NCBI RefSeq assembly: GCF_002135205.1
Contig: NZ_NEFZ01000014.1
Coordinates: 1 to 44,963, forward strand
From: Acinetobacter sp. ANC 4204
GTDB taxonomy: Bacteria; Pseudomonadota; Gammaproteobacteria; Pseudomonadales; Moraxellaceae
DNA length: 44,963 bases
Direction of reading: 5' to 3'
Shown here in pieces: positions 26,474-35,596 of this stretch. Positions within the stretch are counted from its first letter, which is position 1. Every line of letters starts with the position of its first letter. Both the position numbers and the translations under genes were made by a program. Under the pieces are notes generated by a model. The model searched no databases. It saw nothing but the letters and a program-made list of their open reading frames with translations, and had not been told where the DNA came from.

Positions 26474-27700
26474 TTATTTTTCAGCAGCAATTGAAGCAAT
26501 CGCAGCATCTACGCCTTCGATTGAATCAGCAGCTTTTTTGATACGCGCAAGCGCATCTACAAGTACTTCATCAGCAGTTGCATAAGAAATACGCATGAAA
26601 CCGCCCAAGCCAAATGCATCACCAGGAACTACGGCTACACCAGTTTCTTCCAATAACCACTCAGAGAATTCTGTGCAAGATTTTAAACCTTTCGCACGAA
26701 TCAATGGACGGATGTTTGCATATGCATAGAATGCACCATCAGCAGGTAAGCAAGAAATACCGTTGATGTCGTTCAAACCGCTAACTACTAAGTCATGGCG
26801 GCGTTTGAATGCTTCAATCATTGGCTCAAGAACGTCTTGAGGCCCATTCAACGCAGCTTCAGCAGCAACTTGTGAAATTGAAGTTGGGTTTGAAGTTGAT
26901 TGAGACTGGATTTTTTTCATTGCGCCAATCAGCTTAGCAGGACCTGCTGCATAGCCAATACGCCAGCCAGTCATTGCATACGCTTTAGACACACCGTTTA
27001 ACACGATTGTACGGTCATAAAGGTCTGGTGCAACTGTTGCGATGTTGTAGAACTCATCATCCCAACGGATTGGTTCGTACATATCGTCAGATGCGATATA
27101 TACTTCAGGATATTTACGAAGCACGTCAGCCAAAGCTTCTAATTCAGCTTTAGTGTAGATCATACCTGTTGGGTTTGATGGACTGTTTAAAACCACTAAG
27201 CGTGTTTTGTCTGTGATCGCTGCTTCAAGTTGAGCAGGGGTGATCTTGAAACGTTGTTCTTCGCCACATTTCACAATAACAGGAACGCCTTCAGCGATGA
27301 TTACCATGTCTGGGTAGCTTACCCAAAATGGTGCAGGGATGATCACTTCATCACCTTTGTTTAACAAAGCAAGTGCTAAGTTAAAGAATGACTGCTTGCC
27401 ACCGCAAGAAACCAAAATCTGGTTTGCTGCATAATCAAGGTTATTGTCGCGCTTGAATTTTGCAATGATTGCTTTTTTAAGGCCTGGCGTACCATCTACA
27501 GCGGTATATTTTGTGAAACCGTTGTTAATCGCTGCAATTGCTGCATCTTTGATGTGTTGTGGGGTGTCAAAGTCAGGTTCACCTGCGCCCAAGCCAATAA
27601 CATTCTTGCCAGCTGCTTTTAATTCAGCAGCTTTGTTGGTCACAGCAAGAGTTGGGGACGGTTTGATGGCATTTACACGATCAGAGAGACGTACGTCCAC
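26474..27700 (-). CDS. Class I pyridoxal-phosphate aminotransferase (aspartate aminotransferase type)
   Basis: This enzyme transfers amino groups between aspartate-like amino acids and 2-oxoglutarate. The 408 residues start at a GTG (27700) with AGGAA upstream. The longer frame to 27742 has no ribosome-binding site. The PLP lysine is K239 in SKAYAMTGWRIGYA, with NSPSNPTG before it and the C-terminal RISYA arginine. The sequence fits the Ib (thermophilic AspC-like) subgroup. Prephenate aminotransferase activity is known for some members of that subgroup, so the exact substrate is open. Confidence 0.9.
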   Translation of the reverse strand: MDVRLSDRVNAIKPSPTLAVTNKAAELKAAGKNVIGLGAGEPDFDTPQHIKDAAIAAINNGFTKYTAVDGTPGLKKAIIAKFKRDNNLDYAANQILVSCGGKQSFFNLALALLNKGDEVIIPAPFWVSYPDMVIIAEGVPVIVKCGEEQRFKITPAQLEAAITDKTRLVVLNSPSNPTGMIYTKAELEALADVLRKYPEVYIASDDMYEPIRWDDEFYNIATVAPDLYDRTIVLNGVSKAYAMTGWRIGYAAGPAKLIGAMKKIQSQSTSNPTSISQVAAEAALNGPQDVLEPMIEAFKRRHDLVVSGLNDINGISCLPADGAFYAYANIRPLIRAKGLKSCTEFSEWLLEETGVAVVPGDAFGLGGFMRISYATADEVLVDALARIKKAADSIEGVDAAIASIAAEK

Positions 27701-27916
27701 GGCATATTCCTTCTTATGGGGATTAAAAAATAAAAAGCACACTATCTTAGCTCAAAAAACTCTAGCAAGGCGTTTAAAAACGCAGAATTTTTGAAAAAAA
27801 CATAATTTTTTTTAAATTTTGGGTTTCGAAATACAAAAATTGACAGAATGTGGAAGTTTCTCGCATCTCAAAGAAAAAAACTTTAAAATAAACCTAATTT
27901 GATGAGAGTGATGGTC

Positions 27917-28096
27917 ATGAGTAAGCAACAGCCTACTTCAAAAAAACCTTTGGTGAATCTCCCTTTCCCAATGCCGAACGTAGAAGGCAGTTCTGATGAT
28001 GTTGCACATAATCAGGTGCGCCCAAAACCTGAGCAATATGCAGATCGAACGTGGATGCCACCTCGTGGTACACGCCGTTCAATGGGTAAACGCTAA
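27917..28096 (+). CDS. Small basic proline-rich protein, 59 residues
   Basis: I do not recognise this protein. It starts MSKQQPTSKKPLVNLPFPMP and ends WMPPRGTRRSMGKR. It is rich in proline, lysine and arginine and has no membrane segment or cysteine. In-frame alternative starts lie at 27899 (TTG) and 27902 (ATG). It is monocistronic with its own strong terminator, and it diverges from the aminotransferase gene. These features support a real gene. Confidence 0.65.
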   Translation: MSKQQPTSKKPLVNLPFPMPNVEGSSDDVAHNQVRPKPEQYADRTWMPPRGTRRSMGKR

Positions 28097-28121
28097 GGTT
28101 TAAAAAACGTGTAATAAAAAA

Positions 28122-28148
28122 GCCAATGCTGTAGCGTTGGCTTTTTTT
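28122..28148 (+). terminator. Terminator of the small basic protein gene
   Basis: GCCAATGC and GCGTTGGC arms (one G-T pair) with a TGTA loop are followed by seven T residues. A-rich sequence on the left also allows function on minus. Confidence 0.85.
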
Positions 28149-28277
28149 ATTCACTTAACGAAATATATCAAATGAAATCATGAGGCTAGTAAGACATAAA
28201 CGTTAATGCATTCCAATACGGATCATCAGTACAGAAATCATCATCAGATACTTACTAACCACATATAAACATAGAAT

Positions 28278-29660
28278 TTATTTGTAGCCAATTTTAAATG
28301 CAGCCAAGAATTGATTTGGCTGTTTTGCGTCGAATACAATGTGGTCAAGGGCGCTAGTTTGAGGAGCTTTGATGAAGGCATTATTTTTTAGGCTTGGAAA
28401 TTGCGTATCCTGCATCTTACCTTCTTGAATTAATGCTTGCGCAGCTTGTACATAAATATCAGGGCGATAGGCCTTTTGGGCTGTTTCTAGGTACCATTGA
28501 TCTGTTTGACTAGTGCTGATTTGTCCCCAACGACGCATTTGTGTTAGCCACCATACTGCATCTGAATAATAGGGAATGCCATATTGTCCCTTGAAGAATG
28601 TATGAAATGATTTTGCTGGTCGAACATCGCCTTGTTCATACTCAAATACGCCGGTCATACTATTGATAATAATATCTTTATCGACACGTAGATAATTATC
28701 TTGTGCAATAATTTTTGCAGCTTCTTTACGGTTTGCACCGTTATTTTCATCTAGCCAATTTGATGCACGTATTAAAGCTTTAACCAGTTTAAGTGTAGTC
28801 GTTGGATTTTGTTCAGTAAATTTTTTAGTTAGACCGAAGACTTTGTCTGAACCATTTTCCCAAATGGCATCTGAGGTGATGACAGGTACACCAAAACCTT
28901 TTTTTACGGCTTTCTGATTCCACGGCTCACCAACGCTATAGCCTGATGTCACACCTTCAACCATTGTTGATACCATCTCTGGAGGTGGAATAACGGTTAA
29001 ATCTACATCTGAACCTGTATTTCCTGTGGTGTCATTATGTGCAGAATCATAAGTGCCCGGATGAATTCCGCCAGCAGCTAACCAATAGCGAATCATATAG
29101 TTATGTGTCCCCATTGGATAAGTCATGCCTAATTTAAATATTTTCTGCTGTTGCTTATATTCCGCAATCACAGGTTTTAAATTACTCGCACTAATGGGGT
29201 GCTTCGGTCGATTATTTTCCATAACTACGGTTTTTTTCATCTCATTCCAAACATTATTTGAAACCGTAATGGCGGCACCATTGTAGGAAAGGGTGAATGG
29301 TGTAACGATTGGTGTTTTTTCTGAGGATGTATCTATTATTGATGCTATAGGCATTGCTGCAAGCATATGAGCAGCATCGAGCTCACCACTCTGCACATGT
29401 TTGTAAAGTTCAGTCCAACTCGGTTGTGCTTCAAGTTTGACTTCGAGCCCTTCATCTTTAAAAAATCCCTTTTCAACGGCAATTGCAAGGGGAGCCATAT
29501 CGGTTAATTTTACAAAGCCAATGGTTAATCTGGTTTTTTCAACAGCTAAAGGTTGAGCAGCTGTCTCTTGATCAGGTTCTTTTTGGCACCCCCCCAGTAA
29601 AAAACTGAGACCAAGCAAGCAGGGTATAAAAAAAGCCTTGTTTAATAATATCTTTTTCAT
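28278..29660 (-). CDS. CmpA/NrtA-family nitrate-binding lipoprotein
   Basis: This 460-residue solute receptor belongs to the CmpA/NrtA family, which binds nitrate, nitrite or bicarbonate for ABC import. The N-terminus is a type II signal peptide with lipobox LGGC (C25), so it should be anchored on the outer face of the inner membrane. Family segments include GFVKLTDMAPLAIAVEKGFF, LAAMPIASI and GMTYPMGTHNYMIRYWLAAG. No NrtB permease or NrtC/D ATPase gene lies in the window. A sigma-54 promoter precedes it, suggesting nitrogen control. It could also serve as a sensor rather than a transporter part. Confidence 0.86.
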   Translation of the reverse strand: MKKILLNKAFFIPCLLGLSFLLGGCQKEPDQETAAQPLAVEKTRLTIGFVKLTDMAPLAIAVEKGFFKDEGLEVKLEAQPSWTELYKHVQSGELDAAHMLAAMPIASIIDTSSEKTPIVTPFTLSYNGAAITVSNNVWNEMKKTVVMENNRPKHPISASNLKPVIAEYKQQQKIFKLGMTYPMGTHNYMIRYWLAAGGIHPGTYDSAHNDTTGNTGSDVDLTVIPPPEMVSTMVEGVTSGYSVGEPWNQKAVKKGFGVPVITSDAIWENGSDKVFGLTKKFTEQNPTTTLKLVKALIRASNWLDENNGANRKEAAKIIAQDNYLRVDKDIIINSMTGVFEYEQGDVRPAKSFHTFFKGQYGIPYYSDAVWWLTQMRRWGQISTSQTDQWYLETAQKAYRPDIYVQAAQALIQEGKMQDTQFPSLKNNAFIKAPQTSALDHIVFDAKQPNQFLAAFKIGYK

Positions 29661-29697
29661 TCATTTCCCAGATTTTATTGTGATTCGAGCGTCCTCG

Positions 29698-29717
29698 AAT
29701 AGCAATATAGATGCCAA
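29698..29717 (-). promoter_or_regulatory. Sigma-54 (RpoN) promoter
   Basis: On the minus strand TTGGCATCTATATTGCTATT matches the -24/-12 consensus TGGCAY-N5-TTGCW, with GG and GC separated by exactly ten bases. Transcription would begin near 29690, about 30 bases before the start codon of the nitrate-binding lipoprotein. Confidence 0.75.
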
Positions 29718-29869
29718 ATGTAAAACCAAGGATAGAAATTCAAAATCTTATTTTTACTGTAGTAGGCTACTTATAGGTTTACGGTGAATATATGCATTTG
29801 ATTTGGCGGGTAGGGGCTGTTAGTCGGGGGGAGTATTTCTGGTCTAACTGTATGTATCTCATCGTGTTT

Positions 29870-29886
29870 TGAGCGTATTTGGTGCA
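29870..29886. promoter_or_regulatory. Weak NtrC-like half-site
   Basis: TGAGCG-N5-GGTGCA has one perfect half of the NtrC consensus TGCACC-N5-GGTGCA and three of six matches in the other half. It is about 190 bases upstream of the predicted transcription start. Confidence 0.35.
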
Positions 29887-29940
29887 AGTGAAAGAAAACA
29901 TGCCCATTTTTGTACATTTAGAATCGAATAGAATGGGGGG

Positions 29941-29957
29941 AGCATCAAGGTGGTGCA
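29941..29957. promoter_or_regulatory. NtrC-like enhancer site
   Basis: AGCATC-N5-GGTGCA matches 10 of 12 defined positions of the NtrC consensus TGCACC-N5-GGTGCA. It lies about 260 bases upstream of the predicted start, a workable distance for a sigma-54 enhancer. Confidence 0.5.
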
Positions 29958-30043
29958 TGGCAAGGGTATTGGGTCTGAAAGAGTATGCGTTAAGTGAGGA
30001 GATTAAAATTATTTTTATACATTTTCACGCGAGTGAATCAAAA

Positions 30044-30073
30044 ATGTAGGAGTTTGATTTTAAACTCCTACAT
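30044..30073 (-). terminator. Terminator of the GGDEF gene
   Basis: Perfect 12-base arms ATGTAGGAGTTT and AAACTCCTACAT surround a six-base loop, with four T residues following on the minus strand. Confidence 0.75.
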
Positions 30074-30129
30074 AAGGCTTAGGGAATGTATGAGAAACAA
30101 AGATTTTTTAAGAGTTGTGTGGATTAAAA

Positions 30130-31572
30130 TTAACGTGCGCGACGTTCATTGTCTGCATAGTATTGATTCTTCTGTTGGTACATCAGCTGATCTGCGCGTT
30201 TCAACATATCCTCAATCCGTTCATTCTCTCTGACGGTAGCAGATCCGATAGACAGACTAATCGGTTGGCTAGAATAGAATTGATTATCGACATGAATAAG
30301 TTCATGCAAACTATGTAGGCAGTTATGTAGAGCAGCTTCATCAGCACCTGACATTAGAATCACCAATTCATCCCCACCAATACGGGATGCAGAATAAAGC
30401 GTGTTTTGTATAAGCTGATTTAAAATACTTCCTACACGACGTAATAAACCATCGCCTACATCATGTCCAAAGTTATCATTCGCTTCTTTTAGACCATTCA
30501 TATCGAGAAAAATACATGATACAGGTCGGATGGGACTACGTTCTAAACGATTCACTTCTTCAGTGTAGAAAGAGCGATTGTAGAGTTTAGTTAAAACATC
30601 ATGTCTGCCTAGGTATTCTAAATAGTTCTCCGCCTTTTTGCGTGCAGTTATATCGGTCAAAGCAACTTGTACCATACTCCAGTCATCTCGATAATCTGGG
30701 AATACGGTAAATTGCAGTAAAACATGGCGGATACTGCCATCAAGAGCATAATTTACGGCTTCACGCTGATGGTGAATATTGCCATTCCATAATTCAATTA
30801 ACTGCTCTCTAAAGGTTTGCACCATTTCTTTAGCAAAAATTTTATGAGTATTTTTCAGCAAAGTATTCTTATCCGCAGCACCAAACAAATCTAAGGTTGC
30901 TTGGTTGACATCAATAATAATAATGTCTTGAATACACTGCATAATAAAATCATGATGCACATCTAAAAAGGTTTTAAAGTCATCTATACCTAAATGACGG
31001 ACTTGGTCTAAACGCGCTTTGATACGGCTAAAATCTTCAACCCAGAGTGAGGTTGGTGAGAAATGAAAACGTGATTCGGCTAACTGTCGGTTTTTTTCTT
31101 CTAATCGACAGGCTGTTTTATATGAGGTGATGTCTTCTGTGGTGATGAGTAAACGAGATAGATCATGTTCATAGCCAGGTATAACAGTACCACGTAACTG
31201 AATATCTAATCGGGTACCTTTAATTGTGTAATTCACTGTTGTGCTGATGAATTCATTATGACCATTCCATAGACTCGATAGCTCTTGAATATGCGTTTTG
31301 GCCATGTCTTGTTTGAAAACAAGATCTAGATTCTGTTGCAGATGCTCCAGATTATCTGCTTCAAATAGTTCCAGTGTTTTGGGATTTACTTTTAAAATTT
31401 TAATTTTACGTGCACAAAGGAAAACACGAGCTTCGTCCTCTTGTAAAAACTCTTGTAGATTCTCAACACCTTGCTGTCGCCAGATTTCAAATTGCTGCTT
31501 TACTTCACTAAAATCTTCTAACCACATTGCTATTGGGGACAAATCGAAAACTGAAGAATCCAGAATCTCCAT
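30130..31572 (-). CDS. Double-PAS diguanylate cyclase (GGDEF protein)
   Basis: This 480-residue soluble protein has two PAS-like sensor domains (11-151 and 171-311) and a C-terminal GGDEF domain (about 320-475). The signature is GGDEL at 399-403, and upstream FLDMNGLKEANDNFGHDVGD is typical of an active cyclase making c-di-GMP. No RxxD inhibitory site lies just before the signature. The two sensor units are clear duplicates and align without gaps at an offset of 160 residues. No membrane segment is present, so it probably senses a cytoplasmic cue. The ribosome-binding site is weak (AAGAG). Confidence 0.88.
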   Translation of the reverse strand: MEILDSSVFDLSPIAMWLEDFSEVKQQFEIWRQQGVENLQEFLQEDEARVFLCARKIKILKVNPKTLELFEADNLEHLQQNLDLVFKQDMAKTHIQELSSLWNGHNEFISTTVNYTIKGTRLDIQLRGTVIPGYEHDLSRLLITTEDITSYKTACRLEEKNRQLAESRFHFSPTSLWVEDFSRIKARLDQVRHLGIDDFKTFLDVHHDFIMQCIQDIIIIDVNQATLDLFGAADKNTLLKNTHKIFAKEMVQTFREQLIELWNGNIHHQREAVNYALDGSIRHVLLQFTVFPDYRDDWSMVQVALTDITARKKAENYLEYLGRHDVLTKLYNRSFYTEEVNRLERSPIRPVSCIFLDMNGLKEANDNFGHDVGDGLLRRVGSILNQLIQNTLYSASRIGGDELVILMSGADEAALHNCLHSLHELIHVDNQFYSSQPISLSIGSATVRENERIEDMLKRADQLMYQQKNQYYADNERRAR

Positions 31573-31763
31573 TTTTTTGCTCTTAATTATTTTTAAGTGA
31601 GCGTAGTATAGAGTCTATTTTTTCTTTTTGAAATCGTGAGGTAAATAAAAGATTTATAATTCATTTTGTGATTTAGTTGGCATTAAATTTGCTAGATTGA
31701 ATTCTTGTTAAGCTATGATAGCTCCAATCAAGACTTCAATCTGCAATAAATATATTCTTGTAT

Positions 31764-32555
31764 TTAGCGTATCGTTTTACGTGCACGGTGTTCAGGTTTA
31801 GGCGGTGATATTTCTCGAGTACCTTGCCATACTTCGATAAAGTCTTGCTCATTAATATTATAAAGTTCAAGCAACGCTAAAATGACACCGCCAAAGAGCA
31901 TGGAACCTTCTGCATTTGATTCAAAGTCAAATATTTTGCCAGACAGAACATGCAAAATATCTTCAATTTCAAAAGCACGATCACGTCCATTACTGTCCGT
32001 TGGATACATCCGAGTATTTAGAATAATTTTGGCTAAGCTTTTTTCATTATCAGTTAGAGCCAGATGCTGAACCAGCATGTCGTCATTTTGGGTACTGAAA
32101 ATCACAGCATCGTTAAAAATGGTATGCAGAAACTTTTTGTTTAGACGAGGCAGTGTTCTTTCTACAAATGGGCGAAATGATGCAGGAAAGATAACGTTAT
32201 GCGAAATGCCTTTAAACATGGGAGCAATTTCTTCGACTTTATAACCCGCAATACCACAGCCGATAGAGGTGAGAAAATAAGTCATTTTCGGATGATTCTT
32301 GGTATAGATTTTAAAATCATCAATATAGTGTTGAATTTGTGAGAGCGGCATTTGTTGTAAGTGTTCGTTCATGGTAGGAATGGCATAACTTTGCCCCGAC
32401 CAACCACGTCCAACACCTTTCATCGCCCCAAAATGTTCGAGTGCGGTACGTGCAGCACCATCTGCATGTTGGCCTGCCATGTTACTACCAAAAACAAATA
32501 CAGTCTGTTCATCTAAGTTTTTGACGATGCTTTCGTCATGATATTGGTAAGTCAT
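31764..32555 (-). CDS. Macro-like protein (A1S_2505 type)
   Basis: This is a 263-residue protein. The N-terminal half has FVFGSNMAGQHADGAARTA, GVGRGWSGQSYAIPT and FLTSIGCGIAGY, a glycine pattern reminiscent of ADP-ribose-binding macro domains. I recall it from the A1S_2505 family, some members of which are phage-encoded. The C-terminal half (about 150-263) is not recognised. An ATG at 32555 has AGAG upstream. A GTG at 32582 with AGGG is an alternative that adds nine residues. It stands alone between the GGDEF gene and uvrB. No catalytic role is established. Confidence 0.68.
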   Translation of the reverse strand: MTYQYHDESIVKNLDEQTVFVFGSNMAGQHADGAARTALEHFGAMKGVGRGWSGQSYAIPTMNEHLQQMPLSQIQHYIDDFKIYTKNHPKMTYFLTSIGCGIAGYKVEEIAPMFKGISHNVIFPASFRPFVERTLPRLNKKFLHTIFNDAVIFSTQNDDMLVQHLALTDNEKSLAKIILNTRMYPTDSNGRDRAFEIEDILHVLSGKIFDFESNAEGSMLFGGVILALLELYNINEQDFIEVWQGTREISPPKPEHRARKTIR

Positions 32556-32662
32556 AGGCTCTGATTTTTCGCTCTTCTTCACTTCATGTTGCCCTTGAAA
32601 CTGAGGAGGGTCAAGTGAAAAATCTTTGTAATATTTTCAGTAAATTACATTAAAAATTTAAA

Positions 32663-32720
32663 AGCAAGATTTGCTCGGGATTGAATCTGTTAAAATAGTT
32701 GCTTGAAGAAGCAAATCTTG
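32663..32720. promoter_or_regulatory. Twin palindromes in the uvrB promoter region
   Basis: AGCAA-GAT-TTGCT (32663-32675) and TTGCTT-GAAG-AAGCAA (32699-32714) flank a TAAAAT -10-like box at 32691-32696. The outer parts also form an 11-base inverted repeat, CAAGATTTGCT with AGCAAATCTTG (32710-32720), ending next to the uvrB ribosome-binding site. Confidence 0.45.
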
Positions 32721-32724
32721 GGAT

Positions 32725-34752
32725 ATGTCTGTGAGTGAGAAACAACCTTTTGATTTAGTCACCAATTACCAACCCGCAGGTGATCAGCCGCAAGCCATTG
32801 AAAAGCTTGTTGCTGGAATAGAAAAGGGCTATCACGACCAGTTATTACTTGGAGTTACGGGTTCAGGTAAAACCTATACCATGGCCAACGTGATTGCGCG
32901 GACACAACGTCCGACTATTGTTATGGCACATAATAAAACCTTAGCTGCACAGCTTTATGGTGAGTTCAAATCTTTCTTTCCGAACAATGCTGTCGAATAT
33001 TTTGTTAGTTATTATGATTATTACCAACCTGAAGCCTATGTGCCATCTTCAGATACATTTATTGAAAAAGATTCAGCGATCAATGACCACATTGACCAAA
33101 TGCGTTTATCTGCAACACGGTCGCTCTTAGAACGTCGCGATGCAATTATTGTTGCTTCAGTTTCTGCTATTTATGGTTTGGGTGACCCCAATGCCTATAT
33201 GAGCATGTTGCTCCATATTGTGCAGGGAGACCGTATTGCACGTGATGATATCATCCGTCGTTTGGTGGAAATGCAATATAGCCGCAATGAACTTGAGTTT
33301 TTACGTGGTACCTATCGTATCCGCGGTGAAATTATTGATATTTTCCCAGCGGAATCAGATCAACATGCAATTCGGATTGAGTTGTTTGATGATGAAGTGG
33401 ATTCGATTCGCTGGTTTGACCCGCTGACAGGCAAACTGGTGCGGAAAGTTCCGCGTGTAACGATTTATCCAAAAAGCCACTATGTAACACCGAAAGATAA
33501 TTTAGAACGCGCCATCGGCACGATTCGTGAAGAATTAAAAGAGCGTTTAGGTTTCTTTCGTGCCCATGACAAATTGCTTGAAGCACAGCGAATTGAGCAA
33601 CGCACCCGCTATGACTTGGAAATGATGCAGCAGTTGGGCTATACCAACGGTATTGAAAACTATTCACGTCATTTATCTGGTCGGCCTGCGGGTGAAGCAC
33701 CACCAACTTTGTTCGATTATGTCCCTGATGACGCCTTACTGATTATTGATGAGTCGCATGTGACTGTACCGCAAATTGGCGCGATGTATAAAGGTGACCG
33801 TTCGCGTAAAGAAAACTTGGTGAATTATGGTTTCCGTCTCCCTAGTGCTTTAGATAACCGTCCGATGCAGTTTGAAGAGTGGGAACGGATCACCCCGACA
33901 ACGATTTATGTCAGTGCAACACCAGCCAAATACGAGCTTGAAAAAGCCGAACAGGTGGCTGAACAGGTGGTTCGTCCTACAGGTCTGATTGACCCCGAAA
34001 TTGAAGTGCGTCCAGTACTGACTCAAGTGGATGATGTGTTGTCTGAGATTAATATCCGTAAAGATCTCGATGAGCGTGTGTTAGTGACGACTTTAACCAA
34101 ACGTATGGCAGAGGATTTAAGCTCGTATTTGAAAGAATATGGAGTGAAGGTGGCTTATCTACACTCAGATATTGACACTGTTGAGCGAGTGAAAATCATT
34201 CATGACTTACGTTCAGGTGTCTACGATGTGCTTGTCGGGATTAACTTATTACGTGAAGGCTTGGACATGCCAGAAGTCTCTTTGGTCGCTATCTTAGATG
34301 CTGATAAAGAAGGCTTTTTACGTTCTGAACGGTCTTTGATTCAAACCATTGGTCGGGCAGCCCGTAATGTAAAAGGTAAGGCTATTTTATATGCAGACCG
34401 TATCACCGACTCTATGCAAAAAGCCATTGATGAAACGGAACGTCGTCGTCAAAAACAAATGGCGTTTAATCAACTGCATGGCATTATTCCACGTAGTACC
34501 ATTCGACAAAATAAAAAGGATATTGATACAGGTGAAGTACTGACGGATGAGCAAGTTGAGAGCAATATTGCCGATCAACATCAGACACTCAGTGCAGACG
34601 AACAGCATTTATTGTCTGATCCAAAACTTCTTGCGAAACACTTAAGCAAGTTGGAAAAAGAAATGCTCAAAGCCTCTAAAGAGTTACAGTTTGAGCAAGC
34701 TGCGCGACTACGCGATGAAATTTTGCGTTTAAAATCGCAGCTTTTGGCTTAG
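32725..34752 (+). CDS. uvrB: UvrB, excision-nuclease subunit B
   Basis: UvrB verifies lesions delivered by UvrA and recruits UvrC for nucleotide-excision repair. The 675 residues have the P-loop GVTGSGKT (43-50), the beta-hairpin region [20 protein letters not shown], a DESH box (about 340), and helicase motifs near the C-terminal half (RIGRAARN-like [10 protein letters not shown]). The UVR motif at the end ([20 protein letters not shown]) contacts UvrC. Length is normal. The ATG sits just after TTGGGAT. Confidence 0.97.
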   Translation: MSVSEKQPFDLVTNYQPAGDQPQAIEKLVAGIEKGYHDQLLLGVTGSGKTYTMANVIARTQRPTIVMAHNKTLAAQLYGEFKSFFPNNAVEYFVSYYDYYQPEAYVPSSDTFIEKDSAINDHIDQMRLSATRSLLERRDAIIVASVSAIYGLGDPNAYMSMLLHIVQGDRIARDDIIRRLVEMQYSRNELEFLRGTYRIRGEIIDIFPAESDQHAIRIELFDDEVDSIRWFDPLTGKLVRKVPRVTIYPKSHYVTPKDNLERAIGTIREELKERLGFFRAHDKLLEAQRIEQRTRYDLEMMQQLGYTNGIENYSRHLSGRPAGEAPPTLFDYVPDDALLIIDESHVTVPQIGAMYKGDRSRKENLVNYGFRLPSALDNRPMQFEEWERITPTTIYVSATPAKYELEKAEQVAEQVVRPTGLIDPEIEVRPVLTQVDDVLSEINIRKDLDERVLVTTLTKRMAEDLSSYLKEYGVKVAYLHSDIDTVERVKIIHDLRSGVYDVLVGINLLREGLDMPEVSLVAILDADKEGFLRSERSLIQTIGRAARNVKGKAILYADRITDSMQKAIDETERRRQKQMAFNQLHGIIPRSTIRQNKKDIDTGEVLTDEQVESNIADQHQTLSADEQHLLSDPKLLAKHLSKLEKEMLKASKELQFEQAARLRDEILRLKSQLLA

Positions 34753-34855
34753 TCTATATTTACATAACGCTACAGTAATTTGGGCAGAAAGCATTATTTT
34801 TTAAAGAGATGTTTATTTTTAGATCATAAATTCTGAAATATTAAAGGTACAGTTT

Positions 34856-35440
34856 ATGTCTGCAAATCTTCCCAAGGCGGGTTTTACCCTTGCCAAAATT
34901 GCTGTAGGTGGTGCTGTTCTGGTGGGCTTAGGTATGGCAACCATGGCTTATGCTCAAAGTAAGCCTTTAGCTGTGGTGGATAAGATCGAATTGGATCGTT
35001 ATTTGGGGGTATGGTATGAAATAGCGCGTAAGCCTATGTACTTCCAAAATAAATGCGGAACTAATGTCTCAGCGATTTATACACTCAATGAAAATGGAAA
35101 TGTCAGTGTCGATAACCGCTGTTATGCTCAAGATGGCAAGCTGATGCAGTCGATAGGTGAGGCATTTGTACAAAACCCACCTTTTAACAGTAAGTTGAAA
35201 GTGAGTTTTTTACCTGAGGCTGTGCGGTGGTTGCCTGTGGCGCGTGGGGATTATTGGATTTTAAAAATTGATGATGACTATCAAACAGTGCTTGTAGGTG
35301 AGCCACGCCGCAAATATATGTGGGTGCTTTCTCGTACACCGCAAGCAGATCCTAAAGTTATTAATGAATACTTGGAATATGCTAAGTCGGTAGGCTACGA
35401 CTTAAATGATTTAATCCATACCAAACAACTGCCAAAGTAA
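34856..35440 (+). CDS. blc: Bacterial lipocalin (Blc-like)
   Basis: This is a 194-residue lipocalin with the hallmark YLGVWYEIAR (G51-x-W53) and later YWILKIDDDYQTVLVGEPRRKYMWVLSRTP. These proteins bind lysophospholipids or fatty acids in the envelope. Unlike E. coli Blc there is no lipobox. The N-terminus has a basic, hydrophobic signal with likely cleavage after A33 (AYA-QS), so it may be soluble in the periplasm or anchored by the uncleaved helix. AAAGG precedes the ATG. Confidence 0.88.
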   Translation: MSANLPKAGFTLAKIAVGGAVLVGLGMATMAYAQSKPLAVVDKIELDRYLGVWYEIARKPMYFQNKCGTNVSAIYTLNENGNVSVDNRCYAQDGKLMQSIGEAFVQNPPFNSKLKVSFLPEAVRWLPVARGDYWILKIDDDYQTVLVGEPRRKYMWVLSRTPQADPKVINEYLEYAKSVGYDLNDLIHTKQLPK

Positions 35441-35457
35441 AATTGATAGTATTGTCT

Positions 35458-35484
35458 AAGCCATGCGGAAGCATGGCTTTTTTA
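35458..35484 (+). terminator. Terminator of the lipocalin gene
   Basis: AAGCCATGC and GCATGGCTT arms with a GGAA tetraloop are followed by a T tract. Confidence 0.88.
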
Positions 35485-35596
35485 TTTCTAGGCATTATTT
35501 TAAGCCTATTAAAACTTGAATAATAAAGCTTTATTTGGATGAAAGCTTTATAATTGGTCGAATTTAAAGTTGCCCACAATGTATATGGAGTGAAGG

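Larger units (their letters stand above)
29661..30129. other. Long regulatory region upstream of the nitrate-binding gene
   Basis: These 469 bases hold the sigma-54 promoter (29698-29717), two NtrC-like sites, and the terminator of the upstream GGDEF gene (30044-30073). I saw no supported gene here. Confidence 0.6.
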
